Below are positions 37,376 through 46,573 of a DNA stretch of 64,000 nt, piece by piece. The notes beneath the pieces were generated by a model. It saw only the letters and a list, made by a program, of their open reading frames with translations. It was not told where the DNA came from and searched no databases. The stretch comes from Listeria rocourtiae FSL F6-920 (GTDB lineage: Bacteria > Bacillota > Bacilli > Lactobacillales > Listeriaceae): contig NZ_AODK01000015.1 in NCBI RefSeq assembly GCF_000525975.1, positions 1-64,000 on the forward strand, given 5' to 3'. The number at the start of each line of letters is the position of its first letter. The stretch's first letter is position 1. Made by a program: the position numbers and the translations under genes.

Positions 37376-37762
37376 ATGTTGCATCATGTGGAGGTAAATG
37401 TTTCGAATTTGGAAGAAGCTCGATTGTTTTGGGATGATTTGTTGGAAGGGCTTGGTTATTCGCTTTACTCGGAGTGGGGAAAAGGCGTCAGTTGGATGTA
37501 TGGAGAGACGTATTTGGTTTTTGTACAGACAGAGGCACGATTTCTGGATGCTGGATATCACCGTGGTCAAACCGGATTGAATCACCTGGCGTTTCATGTG
37601 GAGACGCGTGCGGATGTTGATGCTTGGACAGAACGGTTCCGCGTGCAAGGTATTCCAATTTTGTATGAAGATCGTCATCCTTTTGCTGGCGGGCCGAATT
37701 ATTATGCCGTATTTGCAGAGGGACCAGATCGAATGAAGATAGAATTAGTTGCTAAAAATTAA
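37376..37762 (+). CDS. VOC (glyoxalase/bleomycin-resistance) family protein
   Basis: A 128-residue vicinal-oxygen-chelate protein. It begins LHHVEVNVSNLEEARLFWDD with the first metal histidine, then GLNHLAFHVE, and ends GPDRMKIELV with the glutamate. It is probably a metal-dependent small-molecule enzyme or binding protein. ATG 37376 follows GGGGGAGAG. A perfect hairpin terminator begins just after the stop. Confidence 0.88.
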   Translation: MLHHVEVNVSNLEEARLFWDDLLEGLGYSLYSEWGKGVSWMYGETYLVFVQTEARFLDAGYHRGQTGLNHLAFHVETRADVDAWTERFRVQGIPILYEDRHPFAGGPNYYAVFAEGPDRMKIELVAKN

Positions 37763-37801
37763 AAAATCCCGAAATCCGTTTGTGTTGGATTTCGGGATTT
37801 T
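37763..37801. terminator. bidirectional terminator with a 15-bp perfect stem
   Basis: AAAATCCCGAAATCC pairs perfectly with GGATTTCGGGATTTT around a 9-base loop, between convergent genes. Confidence 0.88.
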
Positions 37802-37802
37802 C

Positions 37803-39125
37803 TTATGCTTCGGGTGTTTCTTGATGCTTTTCTTTTTTGAAAACTTCGATGTAGGAAATGTGATGTGGTTCAGCCTCTTTCACGCGGAAAGTATAGCCGT
37901 TATTTTCAATCTCATCACCAACTTCAACTTCGTAATTATGTGTCAGGAACCAGCCTCCGATTGTATCGACCTCTTCTTCTTCGATATTCGTGCCAAGCAT
38001 GTTGTTAACTTGGTCAATCAACACTTTAGCATCAATAATGAAGTGACCGTCCTTAATTTTACGGATTTCTGGGATTTCATCAGCATCAAATTCATCACGA
38101 ATGTCACCAACGATCTCCTCGACAATATCCTCAACTGTTACGAGTCCAGATGTTCCACCATATTCATCTAATAGAATCGCGATATGCGAACGTTCGCGTT
38201 GCATTCGGATGAGTAATTCTTTAATTGGAATCGTTTCAATCACGCGTATAATTGGTTTAACATAAGGGTCAATACTGAATGCCGCATCAGAGCCATTTTC
38301 GACATATGCCGAAAGAATTTCTTTCAAGTTTAGTACGCCAATAATGTGGTCTTTGTCGCCTTCAATAACTGGATAGCGTGTGTAGCGCTCGTATTTCATG
38401 ATGTCAGATAAATCGGCAATCGTGCCACCAGTATCTACAGTAACAATTTCTGTACGCGGAATCATAATTTCTTTCGCCATGCGTTCATCGAAATCGAAAA
38501 TCTTATTAACATAGCTAAATTCAGATTGGTTGATTTCACCACTCTTGTAACTTTCGCCAACGATAATCCGTAATTCTTCTTCCGTATGGGCGATTTCATG
38601 ATCTGTAGCTGGTTCTAATCCGAACATTTTCGCGATAACCACCGCTGATTCATTTAAAAGCCAGATGAATGGAAACATAACTTTATAGAAGATATGAAGC
38701 GGGCGCGCAACAGCAAGTGCGACAGCTTCTGTTTTGTCGATAGCTAATGTTTTTGGAACGAGTTCTCCAACAACCACATGCAAGAAGGTAATTAGGATAA
38801 ATGCAATGGTGAAAGAAAGTACAGACGTTACAGAGCTTGGCAATTCAAACATCACAAAAAGTGGATGTAGTGCTGCCTCCACTGTTGATTCTCCTAACCA
38901 ACCAAGTCCAAGAGAGCTAATTGTAATACCTAATTGACAGGCAGAGAGATATGCGTTCATATGTGCATATATATGTTTTGCTAAATTCGCACGTTTGTTA
39001 CCTTCTGAAATCAGTTGGTCCAAACGGCTTGGGCGCATTTTTACGATGGCGAACTCGGTCGCGACAAAAAATGCGGAAATTGCAATTAGTAAAGCAATAA
39101 TTAAAAATTTAGTGGTTAATATCAA
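37803..39125 (-). CDS. CNNM/HlyC-CorC family magnesium/cobalt transporter
   Basis: A 440-residue membrane protein annotated in many genomes as hemolysin. The DUF21/CNNM domain (about 1-195, ISAFFVATEFAIVKMR and LGWLGE) is followed by two CBS domains (about 215-335, IMIPRTEIVTVD, YERYTRYPVIEGD, LLDEYGGTSGLVTVEDI) and a CorC_HlyC domain (about 350-430). Relatives export Mg2+ and confer resistance to high magnesium. Start TTG 39125 is chosen because the mature family N-terminus begins here and AGGA is upstream; the frame is open to 39212, but that part does not look coding. A leader ORF and hairpin precede it. Confidence 0.88.
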   Translation of the reverse strand: MILTTKFLIIALLIAISAFFVATEFAIVKMRPSRLDQLISEGNKRANLAKHIYAHMNAYLSACQLGITISSLGLGWLGESTVEAALHPLFVMFELPSSVTSVLSFTIAFILITFLHVVVGELVPKTLAIDKTEAVALAVARPLHIFYKVMFPFIWLLNESAVVIAKMFGLEPATDHEIAHTEEELRIIVGESYKSGEINQSEFSYVNKIFDFDERMAKEIMIPRTEIVTVDTGGTIADLSDIMKYERYTRYPVIEGDKDHIIGVLNLKEILSAYVENGSDAAFSIDPYVKPIIRVIETIPIKELLIRMQRERSHIAILLDEYGGTSGLVTVEDIVEEIVGDIRDEFDADEIPEIRKIKDGHFIIDAKVLIDQVNNMLGTNIEEEEVDTIGGWFLTHNYEVEVGDEIENNGYTFRVKEAEPHHISYIEVFKKEKHQETPEA

Positions 39126-39178
39126 TGAATGGCCATTCCTGGTAAAGCACCAGAAATGGCGAACACCTCCTATGGGTT
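39123..39178 (-). promoter_or_regulatory. leader ORF and Shine-Dalgarno-sequestering hairpin before the CNNM gene
   Basis: On the minus strand a strong AGGAGG (39166-39171) precedes a short open frame (FAISGALPGMAIH) whose TGA (39122-39124) overlaps the TTG start of the transporter gene in ATTGA. A hairpin at 39132-39160 pairs GCCATT-CTGGT with ACCAG-AATGGC and buries the AGGA that would serve the TTG start. The leader start is uncertain: GTG abuts the AGGAGG, while an ATT in the same frame is 8 bases after it. Confidence 0.5.
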
Positions 39179-39406
39179 CTAAAGTTTTTGTGCTGTGTTT
39201 GTGTTTGTCCAAGAAGGTTTATCCATTCAGCAAGGAAACACGAGACAGCAACAATTTATATTATTGTTTCGTTTTGTATATATTTTTAGTTTGTCTGCCC
39301 CACCGTGTTTTTCCCTCCCAACGAGTATACTTAATCTAAATTATAAGTCAAATGTGAGAATAAAACAAGCGAACAAGAACTTATATTTACTCTAAATTTT
39401 TACAGT

Positions 39407-40292
39407 TTATTTAGTTATATGGTTATCGAAATAAGGCTCGATATGAACGAGGGTGTAAGCGTTTGGATAGGTTTCTCGGATTGCAGTTTCAATTTTTTCT
39501 GTGATAGTGTGGCTTTCGGCAACGCTTAAATCAGCTTTGACAGAAATCGTTGCGTCAATCCAGATTCTATTGCCGTTCATGCGTGCTTTAATATCTAAAA
39601 CTTGGTGGACTTGAGAGACGTTTGCGATGATAGTGTGGATGGACTCTATTTTACCAATATCAAAGCCATCGGTGAGCGTGTGTGCCGCATCGTAAAATAT
39701 TTTCCAAGCGGTGTAGATGATGAGTATGCCTACGAGAAATGCAGTGATATTATCTAGCCATGTAATCCCAATTATGGCGCCAGTTATACCGATACACGTT
39801 CCAAAACTGACGTACGCATCTGAACGATTATCGTAGGCTGCTGCTTTGACGGCTAAACTATCTATTTTTTTTCGCGAGTTTACTGTTAATTAAGTATACG
39901 ATATACATGACAATGCCTGAAAATAGAGCCATAATTGCTGTGAGAGAAGAGGGAGTGGCAAATTCTTGATGAATGAATGCGAGAAATGCTTGCCATATAA
40001 CTTGAATACCCACAAGAAACATAATGAAGGAAGCGATTAAGGAACTAATCGTTTCTGTGCGCCGGTGACCGTATAGATGATCTTCATCTGGTGGGATACG
40101 TGAAATTTTTAAGCCGATAAGCAAGGCTACAGAGGCGATTATATCGGTTGTGTTATTTAGTCCATCGGCTTGTAGCGCATCAGAATGACCTAGAAATCCA
40201 ATGACAATTTTGAGTGTTGCCAAGAAAATGTAAACAATGATACTAAGCCATGCGCCCCGTTCGCCTTTTTTTAGGTCCTCATAATTATCCAT
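39407..40292 (-). CDS. cation diffusion facilitator (CDF) family efflux transporter (frameshifted)
   Basis: A CDF metal-efflux protein of about 294 residues after repair, with six helices and a C-terminal cytoplasmic ferredoxin-like domain. The metal-site motif is QADGLNNTTDI in TM2, DHLYGHRRTE follows, and the second site is KAAAYDNRSDA in TM5. An 8-base run at 39865-39872 has one extra base; repair reads LAKKIDSLAVKAAA and continues to a stop at 39407. Likely substrates are Zn2+, Mn2+ or Co2+. The start is ATG 40292 after AGGAAGAGGTG. Confidence 0.9.
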
Positions 40293-40330
40293 CAGATTTC
40301 ACCTCTTCCTTTCATTATACGTTGGATAAT

Positions 40331-40375
40331 AAAAATCCCGCTAGCAAGCGTATCAGAATACGGTGGCTAGTGAGA
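40331..40375 (-). terminator. terminator after the ArsC-like gene
   Basis: On the minus strand the arms CTCACTAGC and GCTAGCGGG, with an inner GTAT/ATAC helix, are followed by five T's. Confidence 0.7.
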
Positions 40376-40383
40376 TTAGCAAT

Positions 40384-40803
40384 TTAGAGCAATGATTTTT
40401 CTAAACCTTTAACGGATGCCGCGATACTGTCGCATACCTCCTGATAATATGCCCATTTTACAGGTGCATCTGGGCTTAGTTCTGGGTCTTTGATGTCCCA
40501 GTAAACAATTTTATCACTCAGTTCTTCTGGAAATCCTGGGGCAAGTTCAGTGGCGGAGTCGTAGATTGTGACAATTAAGTCAGCCTCGGTTAATAATTTT
40601 TGGCTAGGAGTTACGGGCATTGTTGCAGGTGGTTCCATGGCATACTCTAGAAGGGCATCTGCGACAAATGGCGATGTCTGTGTGTGACACCAAGAGCCGC
40701 TAATAAATTGAGCATTGCTGATGGTGAGTTTTGAGGCCCAAGCTTCTGCTATGGAACTGCGAATGTGTCTTTGTGATAGGAAGTAAATAAGTTTCTTCTT
40801 CAT
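40384..40803 (-). CDS. ArsC/low-molecular-weight phosphatase-like protein lacking the catalytic cysteine
   Basis: A 139-residue LMW-PTP/arsenate-reductase fold protein. The opening YFLSQRHIRSSIAEAW aligns with the P-loop region of ArsC (FLCTGNSCRSQMAEGW type), but serine replaces the nucleophile cysteine and the loop is one residue short, so the CX5R signature is absent. The later VTIYDSA and YWDIKDPE are typical of the family, where VTVC normally holds another redox cysteine (here Tyr). Ordinary arsenate reductase or phosphatase chemistry is unlikely. A consensus sigma-B promoter lies upstream, matching the reported sigma-B dependence of the L. monocytogenes homologue lmo2230 (from memory). 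Confidence 0.82.
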   Translation of the reverse strand: MKKKLIYFLSQRHIRSSIAEAWASKLTISNAQFISGSWCHTQTSPFVADALLEYAMEPPATMPVTPSQKLLTEADLIVTIYDSATELAPGFPEELSDKIVYWDIKDPELSPDAPVKWAYYQEVCDSIAASVKGLEKSLL

Positions 40804-41158
40804 GCTCCAAATCCTTTCTTGCTCTTTAGACTGAAAAAATGCGAATGTGCGTTATTTCAACTAGGTCTAAATGAAAGCAGGTAATAACGCCTTTTATGGA
40901 AGACGTGGTGATATATACGATTCATTCGTTTAGCCTTTCCCGTTAACAGTAGGTAAATACCCCGTATGAAAAGACAAAAACCTCATTTCGAAAATAAAAT
41001 TAAAAAAGCGTAAATATTGTTACGAAATTGTGTATAATTAGAATGAGGTTGTGGAAATCGGTCTAAAGTTGGTGGCGCGATTCGGTCTTTTGCCGTAAAA
41101 TGGGTGTATACAACTGAGTTTAACTAACAAAACTAATGTAGAAAGCTAGGAGATATGC
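40804..41158. other. 355-base divergent promoter region between ArsC-like and PBP genes
   Basis: No gene is seen. It contains the minus-strand sigma-B promoter at 40957-40981 and a TATAAT at 41033-41038 that is a plausible plus-strand -10 for the PBP gene. The ArsC-like transcript would have a leader of about 145 bases. Confidence 0.55.
40957..40981 (-). promoter_or_regulatory. sigma-B promoter
   Basis: Read on the minus strand, GTTT (40978-40981), a 15-base spacer and GGGTAT (40957-40962) match the Listeria/Bacillus sigma-B consensus exactly. It faces the ArsC-like gene. Confidence 0.75.
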
Positions 41159-43297
41159 GTGAATAATGAGAACAAAACTATCTTGACCTATTTAAAAAGC
41201 TTCTTGCTCTTTCTAAAGAAGTGGTTGGGGATCGGTTGGCGTAAATTCCGCCGTTTTTGGAAAAATAAGCATATCGGAAAATTTATAACACTTATTGGTT
41301 TGACATGTATACTGATTTTTATTGTATCGCTGGTCATTGTGGCCAAGTCAGCCGACATCGATGCCTTAAAAAAGGGACTTGAAACGACGACAGTTATTTA
41401 TGATAAGGATAATGATAAAGCGGGTGAACTCTCTGCGTCGGATGCTACATTTATTAGTATCAAAGACATGTCACCGAATCTACAAAATGCTGTTATTTCA
41501 ATTGAAGATAAACGATTTTATGAACATGGTGGTTTCGATATAAAGGGGATTTTCCGATCTGTTTGGGGACTTGCCACGACAGGAAGCATTACGGGTGGTG
41601 GTAGTACAATTACCCAGCAGGTAGCAAAAAATGCGCTCTTGACGCAGGATCAGACTTTTACGCGAAAAGCGAAAGAGCTATTTATGGCGCGCGAAATCGA
41701 AAAGACGTATACGAAGGATGAAATTTTAGAGATGTATTTAAATACGTCCTACTTTGGCAATAATGAGTGGGGTGTGGAAAATGCTGCGCTGAAATATTTT
41801 GGAACGAGTGCTTCTGAGTTAACGATTCCACAGGCTGCGACAATTGCTGGGCTTCTGCAAGCGCCGTCTGCCTATGACCCGTATACGCACGCAGATAAGG
41901 CAATAAATAGACGCAATATCGTGCTAGGTGCGATGTACACAAATGGTAAGATTACGAAGGAACAAATGAAAGAATACCAAGCGACGAAGCTCGTATTGAC
42001 GGATAAATCGAAGGATCCAGATAACTATCACTACCCGTGGTATACCGATGCTGTCATTAATGAAGCTTTGAAAGAAACCGACCTGACGCAAGATGATATC
42101 ATGAAAAAAGGCTATCAAATCTATACAGAGCTCGATCAGAATTATCAAGCGGCACTCGAAAGCACGTTTGAAAATGATAGTTTATTCCCATCAAACTCGG
42201 CTGACGGCACCCTTGTACAAGGCGGAGCTGTCCTGATGGACCCAGAGAGTGGTGGAGTTCGTGCACTTGTTGGTGGTCGTGGCAAACATGTTTTCCGTGG
42301 ATTTAACCGTGCCACACAGATGAAAGCTCAGCCGGGTTCAACGATGAAACCCCTTGCGAGCTATGTTCCAGCGCTTGAAGAAGGTTGGAAAGTAGACGAT
42401 ATGTTGCAGGATGAGAAGACGACGTATGGCAAATATACGCCGACTAATGTAGGTGGTGTTTATCGCGGTGAAGTTCCAATGTATACAGCAGTAGCAAAGT
42501 CGATTAACGCGCCAGCAGTATGGCTTCTTGATAAAATTGGCTTACAAAAAGGTGTCGACTCGGTAAAACGCTTTGGGATTCAGTTGACGAAAGAAGATGA
42601 GTATCTTGGTTTGACGCTCGGTGGTTTAAATAAAGGCGTATCACCAATGGAATTAGCGACAGCGTATGCAACATTTGCCAATGATGGCGCAAAACCAGAA
42701 TCTCATATTATTCGTAAAATTGTTGATCCTACGGGGAAAGTAGTGTATGAGAACGAGGCATCAACGAAACAAATTATTTCTAAGAAAGTTTCGACAGATA
42801 TGACTTCGATGCTAATTGATGTTATTAATAATGGTGGTACTGGTGAAAATGCTGGCGTTTCTGGCTATGAAATGGCTGGTAAAACGGGGTCGACACAAGT
42901 ACCATTTACGACGGATGGCACGAAGGATCAGTGGTTCGTTGGTTATACACCAAACTTAGTCGGCTCTGTCTGGATTGGCTTTGATAAAACGGACGAAGCG
43001 CACTATTTGAAAACGACAAGTTCTGATGGTGTGGCTTCACTTGCGCACTATGTGATGAAGAGCGGGTTGAAGTATCAAAAACCTGTTGATTTTGGAACAA
43101 AGAGCGCATCGGTAAAAACGGAAGAAAAGAATAAGGAGAATGCTGTATCTGAGCAAGCGGGTGATTTCTGGGGATCTATTAAGGATTCGGCGAAAGGTGC
43201 CGGTGAAACTATCAAAAAAGGCGCTGAGAAAGCGAGAGAAATTGGTGGTCAGATTGCAGATGGATTTAACAATATCCTTGATTCGTTTGGCAACTAA
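41159..43297 (+). CDS. class A penicillin-binding protein (PBP1A type)
   Basis: A 712-residue bifunctional peptidoglycan synthase. There is a short cytoplasmic basic segment and a membrane anchor at about 41-63. The GT51 transglycosylase domain contains catalytic Glu116 in IEDKRFYEHGG and later GGGSTITQQVAKN. The transpeptidase has Ser394-x-x-Lys397 (GSTMKP), Ser448-x-Asn450 (SINAP) and Lys575-Thr-Gly (AGKTGSTQ). A Lys/Glu-rich tail of about 70 residues ends the protein. It starts at GTG 41159 with TAGGAG 7 bases before it. By position it corresponds to the L. monocytogenes class A PBP lmo2229. Confidence 0.93.
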   Translation: MNNENKTILTYLKSFLLFLKKWLGIGWRKFRRFWKNKHIGKFITLIGLTCILIFIVSLVIVAKSADIDALKKGLETTTVIYDKDNDKAGELSASDATFISIKDMSPNLQNAVISIEDKRFYEHGGFDIKGIFRSVWGLATTGSITGGGSTITQQVAKNALLTQDQTFTRKAKELFMAREIEKTYTKDEILEMYLNTSYFGNNEWGVENAALKYFGTSASELTIPQAATIAGLLQAPSAYDPYTHADKAINRRNIVLGAMYTNGKITKEQMKEYQATKLVLTDKSKDPDNYHYPWYTDAVINEALKETDLTQDDIMKKGYQIYTELDQNYQAALESTFENDSLFPSNSADGTLVQGGAVLMDPESGGVRALVGGRGKHVFRGFNRATQMKAQPGSTMKPLASYVPALEEGWKVDDMLQDEKTTYGKYTPTNVGGVYRGEVPMYTAVAKSINAPAVWLLDKIGLQKGVDSVKRFGIQLTKEDEYLGLTLGGLNKGVSPMELATAYATFANDGAKPESHIIRKIVDPTGKVVYENEASTKQIISKKVSTDMTSMLIDVINNGGTGENAGVSGYEMAGKTGSTQVPFTTDGTKDQWFVGYTPNLVGSVWIGFDKTDEAHYLKTTSSDGVASLAHYVMKSGLKYQKPVDFGTKSASVKTEEKNKENAVSEQAGDFWGSIKDSAKGAGETIKKGAEKAREIGGQIADGFNNILDSFGN

Positions 43298-43308
43298 ATA
43301 ATTACTAA

Positions 43309-43343
43309 GGACTCAAAGCGGATTGTTGCTTTGGGTCTTTTTT
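43309..43343 (+). terminator. terminator after the PBP gene
   Basis: A 10-bp stem GACTCAAAGC/GCTTTGGGTC with an 8-base loop is followed by TTTTTT. Confidence 0.85.
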
Positions 43344-43392
43344 GTTGGTAGGATGGAGGAAGATACATAATTTTGAAGGGGGACTTTTTACT

Positions 43393-44733
43393 ATGGTGAG
43401 AATGGAACGGGATACGATTGGTGAGATTGCTGTTGCTGAGGATAAATTTTGGGGGGCGCAAACGGAGCGGAGCCGGCAGAATTTTAAAATTGGTGAGGAG
43501 CGGATGCCGAGTGAGATTGTGCGGGCTTTTGCTAGGTTGAAGAAGGCGGCAGCTTGGAGTAATGCTGATCTTGGAAAACTTAGTGAGGAGAAAGCGCGTG
43601 CGATTTCAGGTGTGTGTGACGAAATAGTCGCTGGGAATCTGGATGAGCATTTTCCGCTTGTGGTTTGGCAAACTGGGAGTGGTACGCAGTCAAATATGAA
43701 TGTAAATGAGGTTGTGGCGCATATTGCTGGGGAGTCGGTGCATCCGAATGATGATGTGAATATGTCGCAGAGTTCAAATGATACGTTCCCGACGGCAATG
43801 CATATTGCGGCATATGAGGCAATTGTTGAGCAGCTGGTGCCAGAGCTAAATGCGATGCGACAAGTACTTACGGAGAAGAAAGAGAAATATTGGCGAATGG
43901 TCAAAATTGGTCGGACGCATTTACAGGATGCAACGCCGCTTACGCTAGGTCAAGAGATTAGTGGCTGGGAGAGTATGATTGTGCATGCAGAGAAATTTAT
44001 CGCGCAAAGTAGTGATCATTTGTTGGAATTGGCAATTGGCGGTACGGCGGTTGGGACTGGACTCAATGCAACGGCGGACTTTGGAGATCGTGTAGCTAAA
44101 CACTTGGAGGCTGATACAGGACACAAGTTTCGTTCGGCATCGAATAAATTTTACGCATTAACAAGTCATAGTGAGATTAGTTTTGTGCATGGTGCTGTAC
44201 GCGCTTTGGCGGCTGATTTGATGAAGATTGCGAATGATGTTAGATTTTTGGCGAGTGGGCCGCGTAGTGGAATCGGTGAGTTGACAATTCCAGCGAATGA
44301 ACCTGGGAGTTCAATTATGCCTGGAAAAGTGAACCCAACGCAATGTGAGGCATTGACGATGGTTGCGGTACAGGTGATGGGCAATGATACGACGATTAAT
44401 GTAGCAGCGAGCCAAGGGAATTTTGAGTTAAATGTATATAAGCCGGTTATTATTTATAATTTCTTGCAATCAGTGCGATTGCTAACCGATGGAATGCGTT
44501 CGTTTAGAGTGCACTGTTTGGAAGGATTAGAGGCTAACGAAGCAGTGATGCAGGAGTTGGTTGATCGCTCATTGATGCTTGTGACAGCGCTCAATCCACA
44601 TATAGGCTATGAGAAAGCGGCGAAAATTGCCAAGACGGCGTTTGCAGAAAATTTATCGCTAAAAGAGGCGGCGAATCGGTCGGGATTTGTCACGGAAGAG
44701 CAGTTTGACATGTGGATTAATCCATTAAAATGA
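43393..44733 (+). CDS. fumC: class II fumarate hydratase
   Basis: A 446-residue fumarase/aspartase-superfamily enzyme that interconverts fumarate and malate. The signature is [11 protein letters not shown], with the upstream [10 protein letters not shown] and [13 protein letters not shown] substrate loops and [10 protein letters not shown]. It is class II (no Fe-S). ATG 43393 is chosen because GAAGGGGGAC lies 8 bases before it. It is a stand-alone gene between the PBP terminator and the DUF445 gene. Aspartase is the main alternative, but the TGSGTQSN and [11 protein letters not shown] blocks fit FumC. Confidence 0.93.
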   Translation: MVRMERDTIGEIAVAEDKFWGAQTERSRQNFKIGEERMPSEIVRAFARLKKAAAWSNADLGKLSEEKARAISGVCDEIVAGNLDEHFPLVVWQTGSGTQSNMNVNEVVAHIAGESVHPNDDVNMSQSSNDTFPTAMHIAAYEAIVEQLVPELNAMRQVLTEKKEKYWRMVKIGRTHLQDATPLTLGQEISGWESMIVHAEKFIAQSSDHLLELAIGGTAVGTGLNATADFGDRVAKHLEADTGHKFRSASNKFYALTSHSEISFVHGAVRALAADLMKIANDVRFLASGPRSGIGELTIPANEPGSSIMPGKVNPTQCEALTMVAVQVMGNDTTINVAASQGNFELNVYKPVIIYNFLQSVRLLTDGMRSFRVHCLEGLEANEAVMQELVDRSLMLVTALNPHIGYEKAAKIAKTAFAENLSLKEAANRSGFVTEEQFDMWINPLK

Positions 44734-44844
44734 CGAATTTGGAGTAATCATACTTTAGGCTGAAATTGCAGTGAAACCATTGTATAGCGGGCAAAAATGC
44801 CGTAAGATGATAACACGACATGGAAATTAGAAGGTGACGCTATT

Positions 44845-45978
44845 TTGAGCGATTGGATGACGATTATATTTATGGTGATTGTTGGAGTATTTATTGGTGC
44901 TGCGACGAATTTTATTGCGATTCGAATGCTTTTTAGACCGTTTGAGGCAAAATATATTGGGAAATGGCGAATTCCGTTTACACCGGGTGTTATTCCGAAG
45001 CGACGTGAGGAATTGGCGGTAAAAATCGGCGAAGTGGTCGCAAAACATTTGTTGACGAATGAGGCGGTGCAGGAAAAGCTTGCAAGTGAAGATTTGCGCA
45101 CGGAGCTTGTGACAACGGCTAATGCGCTGGTTAGGGAGCAACTTGCGGTTCGTACGACACCGAGAGAGCTCTTGACGCAGTGGGATATGACGGCTATTGG
45201 AGATACAGCGAATGATAAAATCGCGATGGTTCTGAAGGGGCAACTGACCCAGTTTTTTGCCAAGCGAAATGAGTTGGCGGTGAAAAAAGTGTTACCAGAT
45301 GTGGTACACGCAGAGCTAGCTCGAAAAATTCCTGCTATTTCTGCCCAAACGCTGCAAAAGATTAGTATGTTTACGGCGAGTGATGCTGGGAAATTCCAGA
45401 TTAAGTCGATGATTGAGCGAATTTTGGCGGATCGTGGCAAAGTTGGCGGGATGGTTGGACTTTTCTTGAATAATGATACATTTGTGACACGGATGCAAAA
45501 AGAGGTTTTAAAATTTCTTGGTAAATCTGAGACAGAGGCTGTTTTGGAAGCATTGATTGTATCAGAATGGCAACAGTTTTCGGAGCGTGCATTGGTGGAT
45601 GTGATGCCAGTCGACAAGCAGGAGCAGTTTTCAGAGCAGTTGATTGCGGAAATTATGCGCACAGTGCAGCTGGAGAAGTGGCTGGATATGCCAGTTCAAG
45701 ATTGGATTCGTCCGTATGAGCAGGATATTTTGGACAAAGTGGTGCCGTTTTTGATAGATACGGTGTTACATTTTGCTAGTGAACACAGTGCAGAAGTGAT
45801 GAAGCGTCTTGAGATTGGAACCATGGTACAACATCAGATTGAGGCTTTTTCATTGCGTGAAATGGAACAGATTGTGCTTGATATCTCGGGAAAAGAGCTA
45901 AAAATGATTACTTATTTAGGAGGCTTTTTAGGCGGATTTATCGGAGTACTTCAAGGCATTATTGCCATTTGGTTTTAA
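44845..45978 (+). CDS. DUF445 family membrane protein (YheB-like)
   Basis: A 377-residue DUF445/UPF0754 protein. It has an N-terminal helix (about 4-25), the conserved block GAATNFIAIRMLFRPFEAKY and FTPGVIPKRREELAVKIGEVV, a long helical middle with repeating amphipathic segments, and a C-terminal membrane helix (about 355-375). The family is of unknown function. It starts at TTG 44845 with AAGGTGA 7 bases before it. It is followed by the YheA-type gene, the same pair as B. subtilis yheB-yheA. Confidence 0.85.
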   Translation: MSDWMTIIFMVIVGVFIGAATNFIAIRMLFRPFEAKYIGKWRIPFTPGVIPKRREELAVKIGEVVAKHLLTNEAVQEKLASEDLRTELVTTANALVREQLAVRTTPRELLTQWDMTAIGDTANDKIAMVLKGQLTQFFAKRNELAVKKVLPDVVHAELARKIPAISAQTLQKISMFTASDAGKFQIKSMIERILADRGKVGGMVGLFLNNDTFVTRMQKEVLKFLGKSETEAVLEALIVSEWQQFSERALVDVMPVDKQEQFSEQLIAEIMRTVQLEKWLDMPVQDWIRPYEQDILDKVVPFLIDTVLHFASEHSAEVMKRLEIGTMVQHQIEAFSLREMEQIVLDISGKELKMITYLGGFLGGFIGVLQGIIAIWF

Positions 45979-46050
45979 CCTTTGCCCTTACTTGCGAAAT
46001 TTGATATAGTGAGGATGGAAGAAAAATTCGGATATATGGAGGAACGTAAG

Positions 46051-46404
46051 ATGACTATCAATATTTATGACATTGCAAACGATTTAGAGCGTGGTATTCG
46101 CGAAACAGAACAATTTACAAATTTGAAGCAAGCGTATGCGGATGTAAACGCAGATGCTGAGGCAAAAGTGAAATTTGATCGTTTTCGCGAAGTACAGGTA
46201 ACAATTCAAGAGAAACAAATGAGTGGCCAAGAAATTGATGATGAGACAATTGATTTAGCGCAAGAAGTTGCTGAGGAAGTTCAAAGCAATGCTGCTATCA
46301 CGAATTTAATGGAAAAAGAGCAAGCAATGAGCTTGATTATTAATGATTTAAACCGCATTATTATGACTCCGCTACAAGAATTATATGATGTGAAAGAAAA
46401 ATAA
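46051..46404 (+). CDS. YlbF/YmcA-superfamily protein (YheA-like, DUF964)
   Basis: A 117-residue helical protein of the DUF964 (YheA/YmcA/YlbF) group. It begins [17 protein letters not shown] and has the conserved FREVQ and [14 protein letters not shown] at the end. YlbF and YmcA form a complex that controls RNase Y; the YheA branch has no settled role. ATG 46051 is chosen because GGAGG lies 7 bases before it; the frame is open upstream to 45982, but this segment belongs to the intergenic promoter. Confidence 0.85.
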   Translation: MTINIYDIANDLERGIRETEQFTNLKQAYADVNADAEAKVKFDRFREVQVTIQEKQMSGQEIDDETIDLAQEVAEEVQSNAAITNLMEKEQAMSLIINDLNRIIMTPLQELYDVKEK

Positions 46405-46417
46405 GTAGACAAAAAAT

Positions 46418-46462
46418 GCCGTACATGAGCTTCTAGTTAAGAGCTTTGTACGGCTTTTTTTT
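46418..46462 (+). terminator. terminator after the YheA-like gene
   Basis: The outer stem GCCGTAC/GTACGGC and inner GAGCT pairing are followed by eight T's. Confidence 0.85.
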
Positions 46463-46509
46463 ATTTTTGAAGGATTTCAGCGGCTTTCAGGGCGGCTGGT
46501 GTAGCATTG

Positions 46510-46573
46510 TTGGGACTGTTCGAAATGGAATGAGTTACAGTCCCAATATGCATGAGAGCAAAGCGAGCATGTA
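46510..46573 (+). repeat. two-hairpin intergenic element, copy 2
   Basis: Hairpin 1 pairs TTGGGACTGT with ACAGTCCCAA perfectly around a TCGAA...GAGTT loop. Hairpin 2 pairs TGCATG with CATGTA around AGAGCAAAGCGAG. It has the same layout as copy 1 (24584-24646), with compensating stem changes. Confidence 0.7.

Noticed and set aside
39443-39461. cre-like GTAAGCGTTTGGA
   Set aside because: It lies inside the repaired CDF coding sequence and has two consensus mismatches.
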